64,000 nt of DNA from Streptomyces xylophagus (GTDB lineage: Bacteria; Actinomycetota; Actinomycetes; Streptomycetales; Streptomycetaceae), in the NCBI RefSeq assembly GCF_000716435.1, contig NZ_JNWO01000007.1, positions 310,001-374,000 on the forward strand, in the 5' to 3' direction. Position 1 is the stretch's first letter. Every line of letters starts with the position of its first letter. Below are positions 9,323 through 17,418 of the stretch, in pieces. The notes below the pieces were generated by a model, which did not search any database, was not told the DNA's origin, and worked only from the letters and a program-made list of their open reading frames with translations. The position numbers were made by a program, and so were the translations under genes.

Positions 9323-9868
9323 ATGACGGCCGGACCCACGCTCACCAACGGAACGACCGCCGAGCACGAGCTCGCCGCACTGCAGCGCGAGCACGGCAGG
9401 CCGCTCTTCGCGCTGCTGCTCCGGCTCTGCGACGGCGACCGCCAGCGCGCCGAGGACCTCGTCCAGGAGACCCTCGTACGGGCCTGGCAGCACCCCGAGG
9501 CACTGCGCGCCGACGACTTCGAGTCCGTACGGCCGTGGCTGCTCACGGTAGGTCGGCGGCTCGCCATCGACGCGCGCCGGGCCCGGCAGGCGCGACCGCC
9601 CGAGGTCGGGGACGCGGTGCTGGAGAACGCACGCGTGTGTGCCGATCACGCGGAACGGTCGGCGGCGACGCTCGATGTGCGGGAAGCTGTGAAGACTCTC
9701 ACTCCGGAGCACCGTGAAGTCCTGGTGCTCGTGTACTTCCAGGGGGCGAGTGTGGCGGAGGCCGCGGCGGCCCTCGGGATTCCGCCCGGTACGGTGAAGT
9801 CCCGTGCCTATTACGCGCTCCGCGCCCTGCGCCGGGTGCTTCCCGGCTATGCGGCCGACCTGCGGTGA
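9323..9868 (+). CDS. ECF-type RNA polymerase sigma factor
   Basis: A 181-residue sigma-70 family protein of the extracytoplasmic-function group: region 2 (RQRAEDLVQETLVRAWQ, the core-binding and -10 segment) and region 4 (TLTPEHREVLVLVYFQG, then an HTH with GIPPGTVKSRAYYALRAL) without regions 1 and 3. I took ATG 9323, because residues upstream do not look like sigma region 2. Two genes downstream on the same strand is a zinc-type anti-sigma factor (10682-11332), probably its partner. A protein of unknown function lies between them. The signal controlling the pair is unknown. Confidence 0.9.
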   Translation: MTAGPTLTNGTTAEHELAALQREHGRPLFALLLRLCDGDRQRAEDLVQETLVRAWQHPEALRADDFESVRPWLLTVGRRLAIDARRARQARPPEVGDAVLENARVCADHAERSAATLDVREAVKTLTPEHREVLVLVYFQGASVAEAAAALGIPPGTVKSRAYYALRALRRVLPGYAADLR

Positions 9869-10024
9869 AACCAACTCCTTAGTCAAACCTCCGTAAAGCG
9901 CCTTGCTCAGGACCCTGGTTGAGTAATCGGCTGTCCTCATCCGTGTTCCGGACTGGGGGGCTCGGGGTTCCTGACGGAGCCCAGGGCCGGGCGACGCGCA
10001 CGCACCGGAGGAAGGCAGGAAGGG

Positions 10025-10540
10025 ATGCTGCACAGAGGTCAAGAGAGCACGGACGGCACCGGTGGCGGTGAACTCACCGTCCCCATGGCGTGGTTGTACG
10101 CCGAGTACATCGCCGACGAGTTGCTGCGGACCGGCGACCTGATGCCGCCGACGTCCTTCGAGTTCCGCGCGGGACGGGACGCGCTGGCGCTGACCATCTT
10201 CCTCTCCGACACGGACGGCGAATTGTCCGGTATCCGAGTGGTCACCCAGTTGGAGACCTGGCTTTCGCTCACGGCGTACGACCAGCCGTGGCAGGACTGG
10301 GTCGAGGAACGTATGTCCAAGTTGACGGCCGAGGCGCTCGAATCCGCCGCGGACACACCGGACTTGGCACTGGCGGAGGCCGCCTGGCGCTGGCTGGAGG
10401 AGACCGAGCTGCTCGCGCCGGATCTGGACGCGGTACCGGGAGGCGGTCCGGTGACCGGTGAGGACGACGGGCCGAAGGTCTGGACGCCCGCCTGGCAGCT
10501 GGGTCTGCCGCTCGGTCATCTCGCCATCCATCTTTTTTGA
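10025..10540 (+). CDS. Hypothetical protein between ECF sigma and anti-sigma genes
   Basis: A 171-residue soluble acidic protein with a strong ribosome binding site (GGAGG and AGGAAGGG before ATG 10025). No signal peptide or membrane segment is seen. The middle, SFEFRAGRDALALTIFL, could form paired strands, followed by an acidic helix-rich region (EERMSKLTAEALESAADTPDLALAEAAWRWLEET). I do not recognise a family. Gaps of 156 bp upstream and 141 bp downstream suggest its own promoter rather than tight coupling. Its position between the sigma and anti-sigma genes suggests a link to that regulon. It was checked against SsgA-like sporulation proteins and does not clearly match. Confidence 0.7.
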   Translation: MLHRGQESTDGTGGGELTVPMAWLYAEYIADELLRTGDLMPPTSFEFRAGRDALALTIFLSDTDGELSGIRVVTQLETWLSLTAYDQPWQDWVEERMSKLTAEALESAADTPDLALAEAAWRWLEETELLAPDLDAVPGGGPVTGEDDGPKVWTPAWQLGLPLGHLAIHLF

Positions 10541-10681
10541 AACAGGGACCAATCCATGGGCCCGACCGCTACGAATTCGTGATGGCCATTCTGTGTGTGC
10601 CTTGAGTGATTCGGCGGGCTGGTGCGTACCGATGGGAGCAAGGAGTAACCCCACCCGCACCTAACGGCACGAGGATTCGGC

Positions 10682-11332
10682 ATGAGGTCCCTGGAAAGGC
10701 ATCGCGACGTCGGCGCGTACGCGCTCGGCGTGCTGGACGAGGCGGAGGCCTTCCGCTTCGAGGATCACCTCATGGAGTGCACTAGCTGCGCGGCTCATGT
10801 GACCGAATTCGGTCCCGCCTCACGGCAGTTGATGCTGTATCGGCGGGCGACGCCGCGCTCTGTGCACCCCATGGCACAACCCGGGCCCCGGATGCTCGAC
10901 CGGTTGCTCGCCGAGGTGGCGACGCGTCACCGGGCGGGACGGCGGCGCTTTCTGTACGCCGTGGCCGCCTCGGTGGTCTTCGCCGTGGGCGGCCCCGCGG
11001 TCGCGACCCTCGTCGGGCACGGCGACGGGGCCGTACAACTCTCCGCGACCGACCCGAAGTCGGGCGTGTGGGCGCAGGTCACCGCCGCGAACGAGAACTA
11101 CGGCACTGACGTGACCCTCGAGATCAAGGACGGCGCCGGCCCGCGCTCGTGTCGTCTCGTGGTCGTCGGCCGCGACGGTTCCGAGCAGACCGTGACGAGT
11201 TGGAACGTCCCCGCGCACGACGCGACGATGATCACGATGCAGGGTGGCGCGGCCATGCACCCCGCGGAGATCGACCACTACGACGTGCGGACGGCGGACG
11301 GAGCGCAGTTGGTACGGCTCACCTCGAACTGA
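10682..11332 (+). CDS. Zinc-dependent anti-sigma factor (ZAS / zf-HC2 type), membrane-anchored
   Basis: A 216-residue protein. The N-terminal anti-sigma domain has the ZAS signature: an early histidine (HRDVGAYALGVLD) and HLMECTSC, giving the H-x3-C-x2-C zinc motif. A single membrane segment lies at about residues 95-118 (FLYAVAASVVFAVGGPAVATLV). The C-terminal extracytoplasmic part is beta-rich, with VWAQVTAANENYGTDVTLEIKDG. The design is for holding an ECF sigma factor at the membrane and releasing it on a redox or envelope signal. The likely partner is the sigma factor at 9323-9868. The gene ends 14 bp inside the converging XRE gene. Start ATG 10682 follows GAGG. Confidence 0.88.
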   Translation: MRSLERHRDVGAYALGVLDEAEAFRFEDHLMECTSCAAHVTEFGPASRQLMLYRRATPRSVHPMAQPGPRMLDRLLAEVATRHRAGRRRFLYAVAASVVFAVGGPAVATLVGHGDGAVQLSATDPKSGVWAQVTAANENYGTDVTLEIKDGAGPRSCRLVVVGRDGSEQTVTSWNVPAHDATMITMQGGAAMHPAEIDHYDVRTADGAQLVRLTSN

Positions 11333-12140
11333 GGCCCTGGCCCGCTGCGGCCAGGTGCCTCAGGGCCCGTGCGGACGGCGTCCCCGGGTCCGCGGTGACG
11401 AAGACGACCTGTTGGTCGTCGTGCGGGACGGTGAGCACGTCGCAGTCCACCCGCAGCCGGCCCGCCTCCGGGTGGGTGACGGTCTTGGTGCGGTGCCCGG
11501 GAGCGTGCACCGGACCGGTCTCCCAGATCTGGGTGAACTCCTCGCTGCCGGCGCGCAGTTCGGCCAGCAGACGGGCGAGTCCCGAATCGTACGGGTAGCG
11601 GTCGGCGGCACGGCGCAGCCGGGCGACCAGGATGTGCCCGAACTCCTCGGCGCTCGAACTCTCCGGCGGCCGGCCCAGGAAGCGGCGGCGCGCCAGGTTC
11701 GGCCGCGCGACGAGATCCCCGCCGAACACGGCACTCGCCAGCGGATTCCAGGCGATGACGTCGTAGGTGGCGTCGGTGACGATGGCCGCGGTATCCGGGA
11801 TGCGTTCCAACAGGGCCGCCACATGCGGGCGGACGGTCCGCACCGGCGCCGCGAGAGGTGTCACCTGGGTCCCGGCCAGCCGGAACAGGTGGGTCCGCTC
11901 GGCCGGGGTGAGCCGGAACACTCCGGTGAGGGCGTCCAGGATGCGGGGTGAAGGGCGCGGCCCGCGGGCCTGTTCCAGGCGGGCGTAGTAGTCCACGGAC
12001 ATGTGGGCCAACTCCGCGACCTCTTCCCGGCGCAGCCCCAGGGTCCGCCGGGACGGTTCACCCGCCAACCCCACGTCGGCGGGCACCAGTTGCTCCCGCC
12101 GCCCGCGCAGAAATCGGGCCAGTTCCTGTTTGCCGGTCAC
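11319..12140 (-). CDS. XRE-family regulator with MmyB-like ligand-binding domain
   Basis: A 273-residue transcription factor starting at GTG 12138-12140 with GGAGGGAG upstream. The N-terminal HTH (TLGLRREEVAELAHMSVDYYARLEQARG) is followed by a C-terminal PAS-like domain of the MmyB type (AIVTDATYDVIAWNPLASAVFGG; HPEAGRLRVDCDVLTVPHDDQQVVFVTADPGTPS). This family typically represses a divergent short-chain dehydrogenase and may sense a fatty-acid-like ligand. Exactly that arrangement is present: an SDR starts at 12213 on the other strand, and a 19-bp inverted repeat lies between them. The ligand is unknown. Confidence 0.88.
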   Translation of the reverse strand: MTGKQELARFLRGRREQLVPADVGLAGEPSRRTLGLRREEVAELAHMSVDYYARLEQARGPRPSPRILDALTGVFRLTPAERTHLFRLAGTQVTPLAAPVRTVRPHVAALLERIPDTAAIVTDATYDVIAWNPLASAVFGGDLVARPNLARRRFLGRPPESSSAEEFGHILVARLRRAADRYPYDSGLARLLAELRAGSEEFTQIWETGPVHAPGHRTKTVTHPEAGRLRVDCDVLTVPHDDQQVVFVTADPGTPSARALRHLAAAGQGLSSR

Positions 12141-12159
12141 TGTGTCTCCCTCCGGCTGA

Positions 12160-12178
12160 CAGGGATCGGTTGTCCCTG
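12160..12178. promoter_or_regulatory. Candidate operator between XRE regulator and SDR
   Basis: An inverted repeat, CAGGGA (12160-12165) and TCCCTG (12173-12178) around a 7-bp spacer, sits in the 72-bp gap of the divergent pair. Its place between the two starts makes it the best candidate site for the XRE protein. No binding data can be derived from sequence. Confidence 0.45.
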
Positions 12179-12212
12179 GTTCGACGGCGCCGGCTGCGGA
12201 ATCGTCGTCCCC

Positions 12213-12929
12213 ATGAACGATTCCACAGCACTGGTCACCGGTGCCAACAAGGGCATCGGCAAAGAGATCGCCCGCCTGCTCGTCGCGGAGGGACTCACGG
12301 TGTACGTCGGCTCGCGCGATGCGGACCGGGGACAGCGGACGGTCGAGGAACTGGGCGGCAGCGCACGGCTGTTGATCCTCGACGTCACCGACGCCGACAG
12401 CATCGCGACGGCGGCACGACAGGTGGACGCCCTGGACGTCCTGGTCAACAACGCGGGCATCATGGTCGGCGGGGAGTCCCCGCCGGGGGCCGACCTCGAC
12501 AGCTTCCGCCGTACGTACGAGACGAACGTCTTCGGGGTCCTGGCGGTCACCAACGCGTTCCTGCCCGCGCTGCGCCGCTCGCCGCGTCCCCGCATCGTGA
12601 ACGTCTCCAGCGGCACCGGTTCCCTGACCTGGAGCGCCGACCCGGACCGCGAGTTCGCCGCCCACGCCGGGGCGGGCGCCGCCTACCGCTCCTCGAAGTC
12701 GGCCCTCAACGCCCTGACCCTCTTCTACGCCCAGTCCCTCGCCCCCGAGGGCTTCAAGGTCAACGCCCTTGCTCCCGGCCTGCGCGCGACGGACCTCAAC
12801 GAACGGGCCGCCGCGAGCGACGGGGACCCGGCGGAGGCGGCGCGGGGTGCCGTCGACCTGGCGCTGCTGCCGGAGGACGGGCCCACGGGGCGGTTCCTGT
12901 CGTGGGACGGGACGGGGGTGCCTTGGTAG
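12213..12929 (+). CDS. Short-chain dehydrogenase/reductase
   Basis: A 238-residue classical SDR. It has the cofactor-binding TGANKGIG near the N-terminus, NNAG (in LVNNAGIMVGG), a serine in NVSSGTGS, and the catalytic YRSSK (Y-x3-K). An Arg/Asp-rich segment after strand 2 (VGSRDADRG) suggests NADPH use. It is divergent from the XRE regulator at 11319-12140, its probable controller. Its stop codon directly abuts the end of the converging Fpg/Nei gene. The substrate is unknown. ATG 12213 is supported by the start of the Rossmann fold a few residues later. Confidence 0.9.
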   Translation: MNDSTALVTGANKGIGKEIARLLVAEGLTVYVGSRDADRGQRTVEELGGSARLLILDVTDADSIATAARQVDALDVLVNNAGIMVGGESPPGADLDSFRRTYETNVFGVLAVTNAFLPALRRSPRPRIVNVSSGTGSLTWSADPDREFAAHAGAGAAYRSSKSALNALTLFYAQSLAPEGFKVNALAPGLRATDLNERAAASDGDPAEAARGAVDLALLPEDGPTGRFLSWDGTGVPW

Positions 12930-13793
12930 CTACTTGAGGAGCCGCGACAGTCTCCGGTCCGCCAGTGGCTTGCCGCCCGTCTGGCAGGTGGGGCAGTACT
13001 GGAGGGAGGAGTCGCTGAAGGAGACCTCGCGGATGGTGTCGCCGCAGACCGGGCAGGGCTGGCCGGTGCGGCCGTGGACGCGTAGGCCGCTCTTCTTCTC
13101 CGCCTTCAGGCGGCCGGCGGCCACGCCTCGGGAGCGTTCGACGGCGTCCACGAGTGTGGTGCGCAGGGCCGTGTAGAGCGTGTGCGTCTCGGCGGGAGTC
13201 AGGGACGAGGCGAGTTTGAACGGGGACATCTTCGCCGCGTGCAGGATCTCGTCGCTGTACGCGTTGCCGACCCCGGCGATCAGGGTCTGGTCGCGCAGGG
13301 CGCCCTTGAGTTGGCGGCGTTCGTTCTTGAGGAGTTCGGCGAAGCGCGGTTCGTCGAAGTCGTCGGCCAAGGGGTCGGGGCCGAGGCGGGCGACGCCCGG
13401 GACGGACTGCGGGTCGGCGACGACGTACACCGCGAGGCGCTTCTGCGTGCCCGCCTCCGTGAGGTCGAAGCCCTCGCCGGTCTCCAGGGCCACGCGGAGC
13501 GCGAGCGGGCCCTTGCCGGGGCGGGGCGGGCCGTCCGGGAGGCGGTCCTTCCAGTGCAGCCAGCCCGCGCGGGCCAGGTGGGTCACGAAGTGCGGGCCTC
13601 CGTCCGTCTCGACGTCCAGGAACTTGCCGTGGCGATGCACGGCCACCACCTCGTGTCCCTCCAGCGCGGTGAGCGGAGGGTCGTACGTCTTCAGGACGCT
13701 GATGGCTACGGGCAGCACCCGTACGATCTCGTGGCCGACGAGGTGTTCGGTCAGGAAGTCCTTCAGCGCTTCGACCTCGGGGAGTTCCGGCAT
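12930..13793 (-). CDS. Fpg/Nei-family DNA glycosylase
   Basis: A 287-residue base-excision repair enzyme. The mature N-terminus PELPEVE carries the catalytic proline and glutamate that form the Schiff base and do the beta/delta lyase step. The helix-two-turn-helix region has GVGNAYSDEILHAAKMSP, and a C-terminal zinc finger reads CPVCG ... YCPTC. All catalytic parts look intact. The members remove oxidised purines or pyrimidines (Fpg or Nei activity). The subgroup here resembles the actinobacterial Fpg-like proteins whose preference cannot be read from sequence. It converges on the SDR gene with no gap. Confidence 0.9.
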   Translation of the reverse strand: MPELPEVEALKDFLTEHLVGHEIVRVLPVAISVLKTYDPPLTALEGHEVVAVHRHGKFLDVETDGGPHFVTHLARAGWLHWKDRLPDGPPRPGKGPLALRVALETGEGFDLTEAGTQKRLAVYVVADPQSVPGVARLGPDPLADDFDEPRFAELLKNERRQLKGALRDQTLIAGVGNAYSDEILHAAKMSPFKLASSLTPAETHTLYTALRTTLVDAVERSRGVAAGRLKAEKKSGLRVHGRTGQPCPVCGDTIREVSFSDSSLQYCPTCQTGGKPLADRRLSRLLK

Positions 13794-13834
13794 ACGTCCA
13801 GGGTGCCATCAGAGGCCCCTGGGGTCAGGTCGGA

Positions 13835-15916
13835 TCAGGGCGGCTTTGATTCGGTCCGGTTCGGGACCAGGAACTCGCACCACACGCACTTGCCGCTGCC
13901 GCGCGCCTCCACGCCCCACACGTCCGTGAGCAGGTCGACGAGGAGCAGGCCCCGCCCGGAGACACCGTCCTCGCCCGCCTCCCGGCGGCGCGGCAGGGCG
14001 CTGGAGGAGTCCTCGACCTCGACGCGCAGCCGGCGGTCGGGGGCGGTGAGGACCCTGAGGGTGACGATCGCGGCGCCCTCGGTGTGCATCAGCGCGTTGG
14101 TGATCAGCTCGTCGGCGACCAGCTCGACCTCGTCGGAACGGTCACCGGCGCCCCACGCGCGGACCGCGGCCCGGATCATGTGCCGGGCCTGGGTGAGGGC
14201 CTCGGAGTCGCCGGGGGCCACGTGCTGCTGGAGCCGGCCGCCGGACCGCGGGGCGTCGAGGCCGCGCCGGCGCAGCAGGAGCAGCGCCACGTCGTCCTCG
14301 CCGCCGCGCTCCTCGGCCACGTCGATGAGCAGGTCGGCGAGGTCGCGCACGTCGTCGGGGCCGGAGGCGATGAGCGCGGCGAGGGTCTGCATGCCCTCGT
14401 CGAGATCGGCACCGGGCTGCTCGACGAGGCCGTCCGTGCACAGCAACAGGGTCTGGCCGGGGTCGAGTTCGATGGTGGAGACGGGGTACTCGAGCCGCCC
14501 GAACTCGGCGGAAAGACCGAGCGGCAGCCCACCCACGACGGACAGCCGACGGCACGTCCTGTCCAACTGCCGCACCAGCGGGTCGATATGACCGGCCCGG
14601 ACCATCTGGACCACTCCGGTGGACAGGTCGGCCTCGGCGTAGAGGCAGGTGGCGAAGCGGTCGGTGTCGAGTTCGTGGAGGAAGACGGAGGCGCGGGCCA
14701 TCACGGTGGCCGGGGTGTGCCCCTCGGCGGCGTACGCCTTGAGGACGATGCGGAGTTGCCCCATGACGGCGGCCGCGTGCGTGTCGTGGCCCTGGACGTC
14801 GCCGATGACCGCGCCGACCCGCCCGCCCGGCAGCGGGATCAGGTCGTACCAGTCGCCGCCGATGTCCCGGCCCATCTTGGCGGACCGGTAGCGGACCGCG
14901 ACATCGGCGCCTGGAACGTTGGGGATGGCGCGCGGCAGCATGGCCTGCTGGAGGCCCTGGGCGAGGTCCTTCTCCTGCTCGTAGAACATCGCGCGCTGGA
15001 GGCTCTGCGCGATGCTGCTGCCGAGTGCGACGAGCACGTTGCGCTCCTCCGCCGAGAAACCACGCCGGTCGCTGTAGAGCAGGCCCATCGCACCGATCGG
15101 TCGGGCCTGGGCGATCAGCGGCAGATAGGCGCCCGCGGTGATGTGCAGTTCGGCGATGTGCTGCCACAGCAGCGGGTACCGCTCGGCGAACTCCTCGGGC
15201 GACTCGATGAACGCCGGGCTGAGCGTCCGTACGACTTCCGTCATCGGGTACGGCTCGTCGATCCGGAGGATCTCCTTGCCGGGTACGACGCTGCCCTCGG
15301 CGACCAGGCGGATCCGGCCGGCCTCCACCAGCCCCATGACCAGTCTGGTCGCGCCGAGGTGGACGAGGCCGTGGGTGTCCATGAGGACGTCGATGACGTC
15401 CTGGACGGTACGGGCGTGCGCGAGAGCCGCGGTGGTGAGCTGGACGACGTTGGTCTGGTCGCGCCGGGCCGCGTCCTGGGCGGCCTGCTCACGGCGGGCG
15501 GCGCTCTCGGCGAGTTCCCGGGTGGCGTCGCGCACGATGCCGATGATCCGGCGCGGGCGGCCCGTCCCGTCGCGCCGGATGTAGCCCTGGGTGTGGGTCC
15601 AGCGCAGCGTGCCGTCGCGCAGCCGCATGCGGAAATAGGCGCCGTAGTTCTCGCTGCCGTCCTTCATGGCCTGGGAGACGATGCCGTCGAGCCGGTAGCC
15701 CTCGGGAGGCGGTACCCGGATCGCCAGGGACTCGGGGTGTCCGTCGTATTCGTCGGGGCGCAGGTCGAAGACCTCGTGGGCCTGGGCGTCCATGTGGAAC
15801 AGGCCGTTGTCCAGGTCCCAGTCGAAGCTGCCCATGCGGTTGAGCGCCAGGATCGGGTCCGGGTGGGCGGGCCAGTCGTCCGGGAGTGACAGGGCGCTCG
15901 CTCCCCGATCAACCAT
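13835..15916 (-). CDS. PAS-GAF-SpoIIE phosphatase with C-terminal anti-sigma-type ATPase domain
   Basis: A four-domain cytoplasmic signalling protein of about 693 residues. A PAS domain spans about 20-130 (GSFDWDLDNGLFHMD), GAF about 165-305, and a PP2C-like SpoIIE phosphatase about 335-560 (GGDWYDLIPLPGGRVGAVIGDVQGHD; EDDVALLLLRR with metal aspartates). A C-terminal HATPase_c domain spans about 575-690 (ELITNALMHTEG; GRGLLLVDLL). These proteins act in partner-switching: the phosphatase resets an anti-sigma antagonist and the kinase-like domain can bind or phosphorylate it. The PAS and GAF domains sense an unknown input. I chose ATG 15914-15916 with an AAGG site; a GTG three codons upstream is possible. 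No sigma or antagonist gene is adjacent. Confidence 0.9.
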   Translation of the reverse strand: MVDRGASALSLPDDWPAHPDPILALNRMGSFDWDLDNGLFHMDAQAHEVFDLRPDEYDGHPESLAIRVPPPEGYRLDGIVSQAMKDGSENYGAYFRMRLRDGTLRWTHTQGYIRRDGTGRPRRIIGIVRDATRELAESAARREQAAQDAARRDQTNVVQLTTAALAHARTVQDVIDVLMDTHGLVHLGATRLVMGLVEAGRIRLVAEGSVVPGKEILRIDEPYPMTEVVRTLSPAFIESPEEFAERYPLLWQHIAELHITAGAYLPLIAQARPIGAMGLLYSDRRGFSAEERNVLVALGSSIAQSLQRAMFYEQEKDLAQGLQQAMLPRAIPNVPGADVAVRYRSAKMGRDIGGDWYDLIPLPGGRVGAVIGDVQGHDTHAAAVMGQLRIVLKAYAAEGHTPATVMARASVFLHELDTDRFATCLYAEADLSTGVVQMVRAGHIDPLVRQLDRTCRRLSVVGGLPLGLSAEFGRLEYPVSTIELDPGQTLLLCTDGLVEQPGADLDEGMQTLAALIASGPDDVRDLADLLIDVAEERGGEDDVALLLLRRRGLDAPRSGGRLQQHVAPGDSEALTQARHMIRAAVRAWGAGDRSDEVELVADELITNALMHTEGAAIVTLRVLTAPDRRLRVEVEDSSSALPRRREAGEDGVSGRGLLLVDLLTDVWGVEARGSGKCVWCEFLVPNRTESKPP

Positions 15917-15985
15917 GCGGCCCACCTTGCCAGGATTTACCCGATTCTTCGACTTGTCCGACGGCTGTGGCCCGCCCCGACGCGA

Positions 15986-17284
15986 TCAGCTGTCGAAGAC
16001 GTTCGTGGGGCTGTCGAAGATGCTGCCGGTGGTGGTGTCGTCGGGGACCAGTCCGCCGCCGTCGGGCAGGTCGGGGGTCTCCGGGACGGTCGGCGGGCCG
16101 ATCTCGTCCGGGGAGTCCTGGTCCTGGGACGGTTCCGGTACGGGCGTCCCGGCGCCCGGGGTGGTGGCGCGCGGTGACGGCGTGAGCGTGGTGCCGGGCG
16201 GGCTGGTCGTCGGGGTGGCCGTGACGGCGGGGCAGTTCGTGGCGCCCGGGGACGGAACCGCAGCCGCCGGGGCGCTGATCGCGCCCGGGGTGACGGTGAC
16301 GGTCGGGGTGACGCAGTCCGAGGGCGATGTCTCCGGGACGGCGCTCTGGCCGTCACTGGGGGACGCGCTGGCGCTGCTGCCGGGTGACGTGCTCGCACTG
16401 CTGCTGGGTGATGTGCCGGACTCGCTCTCGTGCGGTCGCGGAGAGGGGCGGGACGGCTTCGGGACCGGTGTCGGCGTCACATGGACCGGCGGGGGTACGA
16501 CGTGATCGTGGTGGGGCCCGTGATGACCGAGGGGCCGCTCGATCCACGTGTTGTCGACGACGTTGATGATCGTGATGTTGGTGATCACCTGGGGCGCCGG
16601 AGTCACCACGACCACCTTGGCGGGCCGGAACCCGGACCAGGGCCGGCCGCTGTTGCCGGAGGTGCCCCCACTTTTGCCGGAGGTCCCCTCGCTCGCCACG
16701 CCCGCCTTGAGCGGGTTGCCGCAGGCGCAGCGGACCCGGGGCACGCCCCGGTTGTCGACGAGGACGGCGGTACCGGCCTGGAGGACCGACTGGAAGCCGG
16801 TCACCTGCGCGTCGCGGAACCCGTGGTTGGTGACCTGGGTGTCGGCGCGCAGCACGACCGAGGTCAGCCCGCGCAGATAGCCGGGTATCGCGCCCTGCGA
16901 GATGCCCTCGGCCTGCGCGAAGGCGTGCCCCTTGGCCTGGTCGGCGGTGAGATACGCGATCTGCCGCTCGACATCGCAACTGCCGGTGCGCGCGGTGCCG
17001 CCGTACAGGCCGGGCGTGGCGCCGGAGACGGCGCGCATGCGGCCGGGAGGCGTGGAGGTGGTCCGCGTGGGTGTGGACTGCGGCGTTCGGGTGACCCGTG
17101 GCGGAGCGCTCGCGGCGGTGGCCGTGGAGTCCGTGAACGGGTCGGGGCCCTGTGCCGCGACGGGCTGCAGGAAGACCTCGCCGCTCGACTTCGTGTCCTT
17201 GCCGCCGTCGCCGCCGCAGCCGGCGACGAGGAGTGCCGCCGACAGCGCGCAGGCCGTGGCGATGGTTCCGGTGGATGTGCGCAC
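15986..17284 (-). CDS. Secreted lipoprotein with proline/serine-rich tail (DUF6777-like)
   Basis: A 432-residue lipoprotein starting at GTG 17282-17284 after GGGAG. A signal segment with lipobox LLVAGC lies at about 15-21. A folded region, about residues 75-250, has two cysteine-containing motifs (GSCDVERQIAYLT and VRCACGNPL) and conserved-looking GATPGLYGG. It resembles the actinobacterial DUF6777 proteins, which I judge by memory only. The last 200 residues are low-complexity Pro, Ser and Thr, with His-rich GHHGPHHDH, as expected for a wall-spanning linker. It is divergent from the lipase maturation factor gene. The function is unknown. Confidence 0.78.
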   Translation of the reverse strand: MRTSTGTIATACALSAALLVAGCGGDGGKDTKSSGEVFLQPVAAQGPDPFTDSTATAASAPPRVTRTPQSTPTRTTSTPPGRMRAVSGATPGLYGGTARTGSCDVERQIAYLTADQAKGHAFAQAEGISQGAIPGYLRGLTSVVLRADTQVTNHGFRDAQVTGFQSVLQAGTAVLVDNRGVPRVRCACGNPLKAGVASEGTSGKSGGTSGNSGRPWSGFRPAKVVVVTPAPQVITNITIINVVDNTWIERPLGHHGPHHDHVVPPPVHVTPTPVPKPSRPSPRPHESESGTSPSSSASTSPGSSASASPSDGQSAVPETSPSDCVTPTVTVTPGAISAPAAAVPSPGATNCPAVTATPTTSPPGTTLTPSPRATTPGAGTPVPEPSQDQDSPDEIGPPTVPETPDLPDGGGLVPDDTTTGSIFDSPTNVFDS

Positions 17285-17418
17285 CAGGTTCTCCCGCCTC
17301 AAGCCGGGTGATTCGCCACTATTGTCTGCTTCACCCACTTGGGTTACGCAACCGGAGGCATGGAACGCGGAGAGTGACGGTCTACTGGGGCACGACGATG
17401 GAGGGAGGAGGGCACGTC

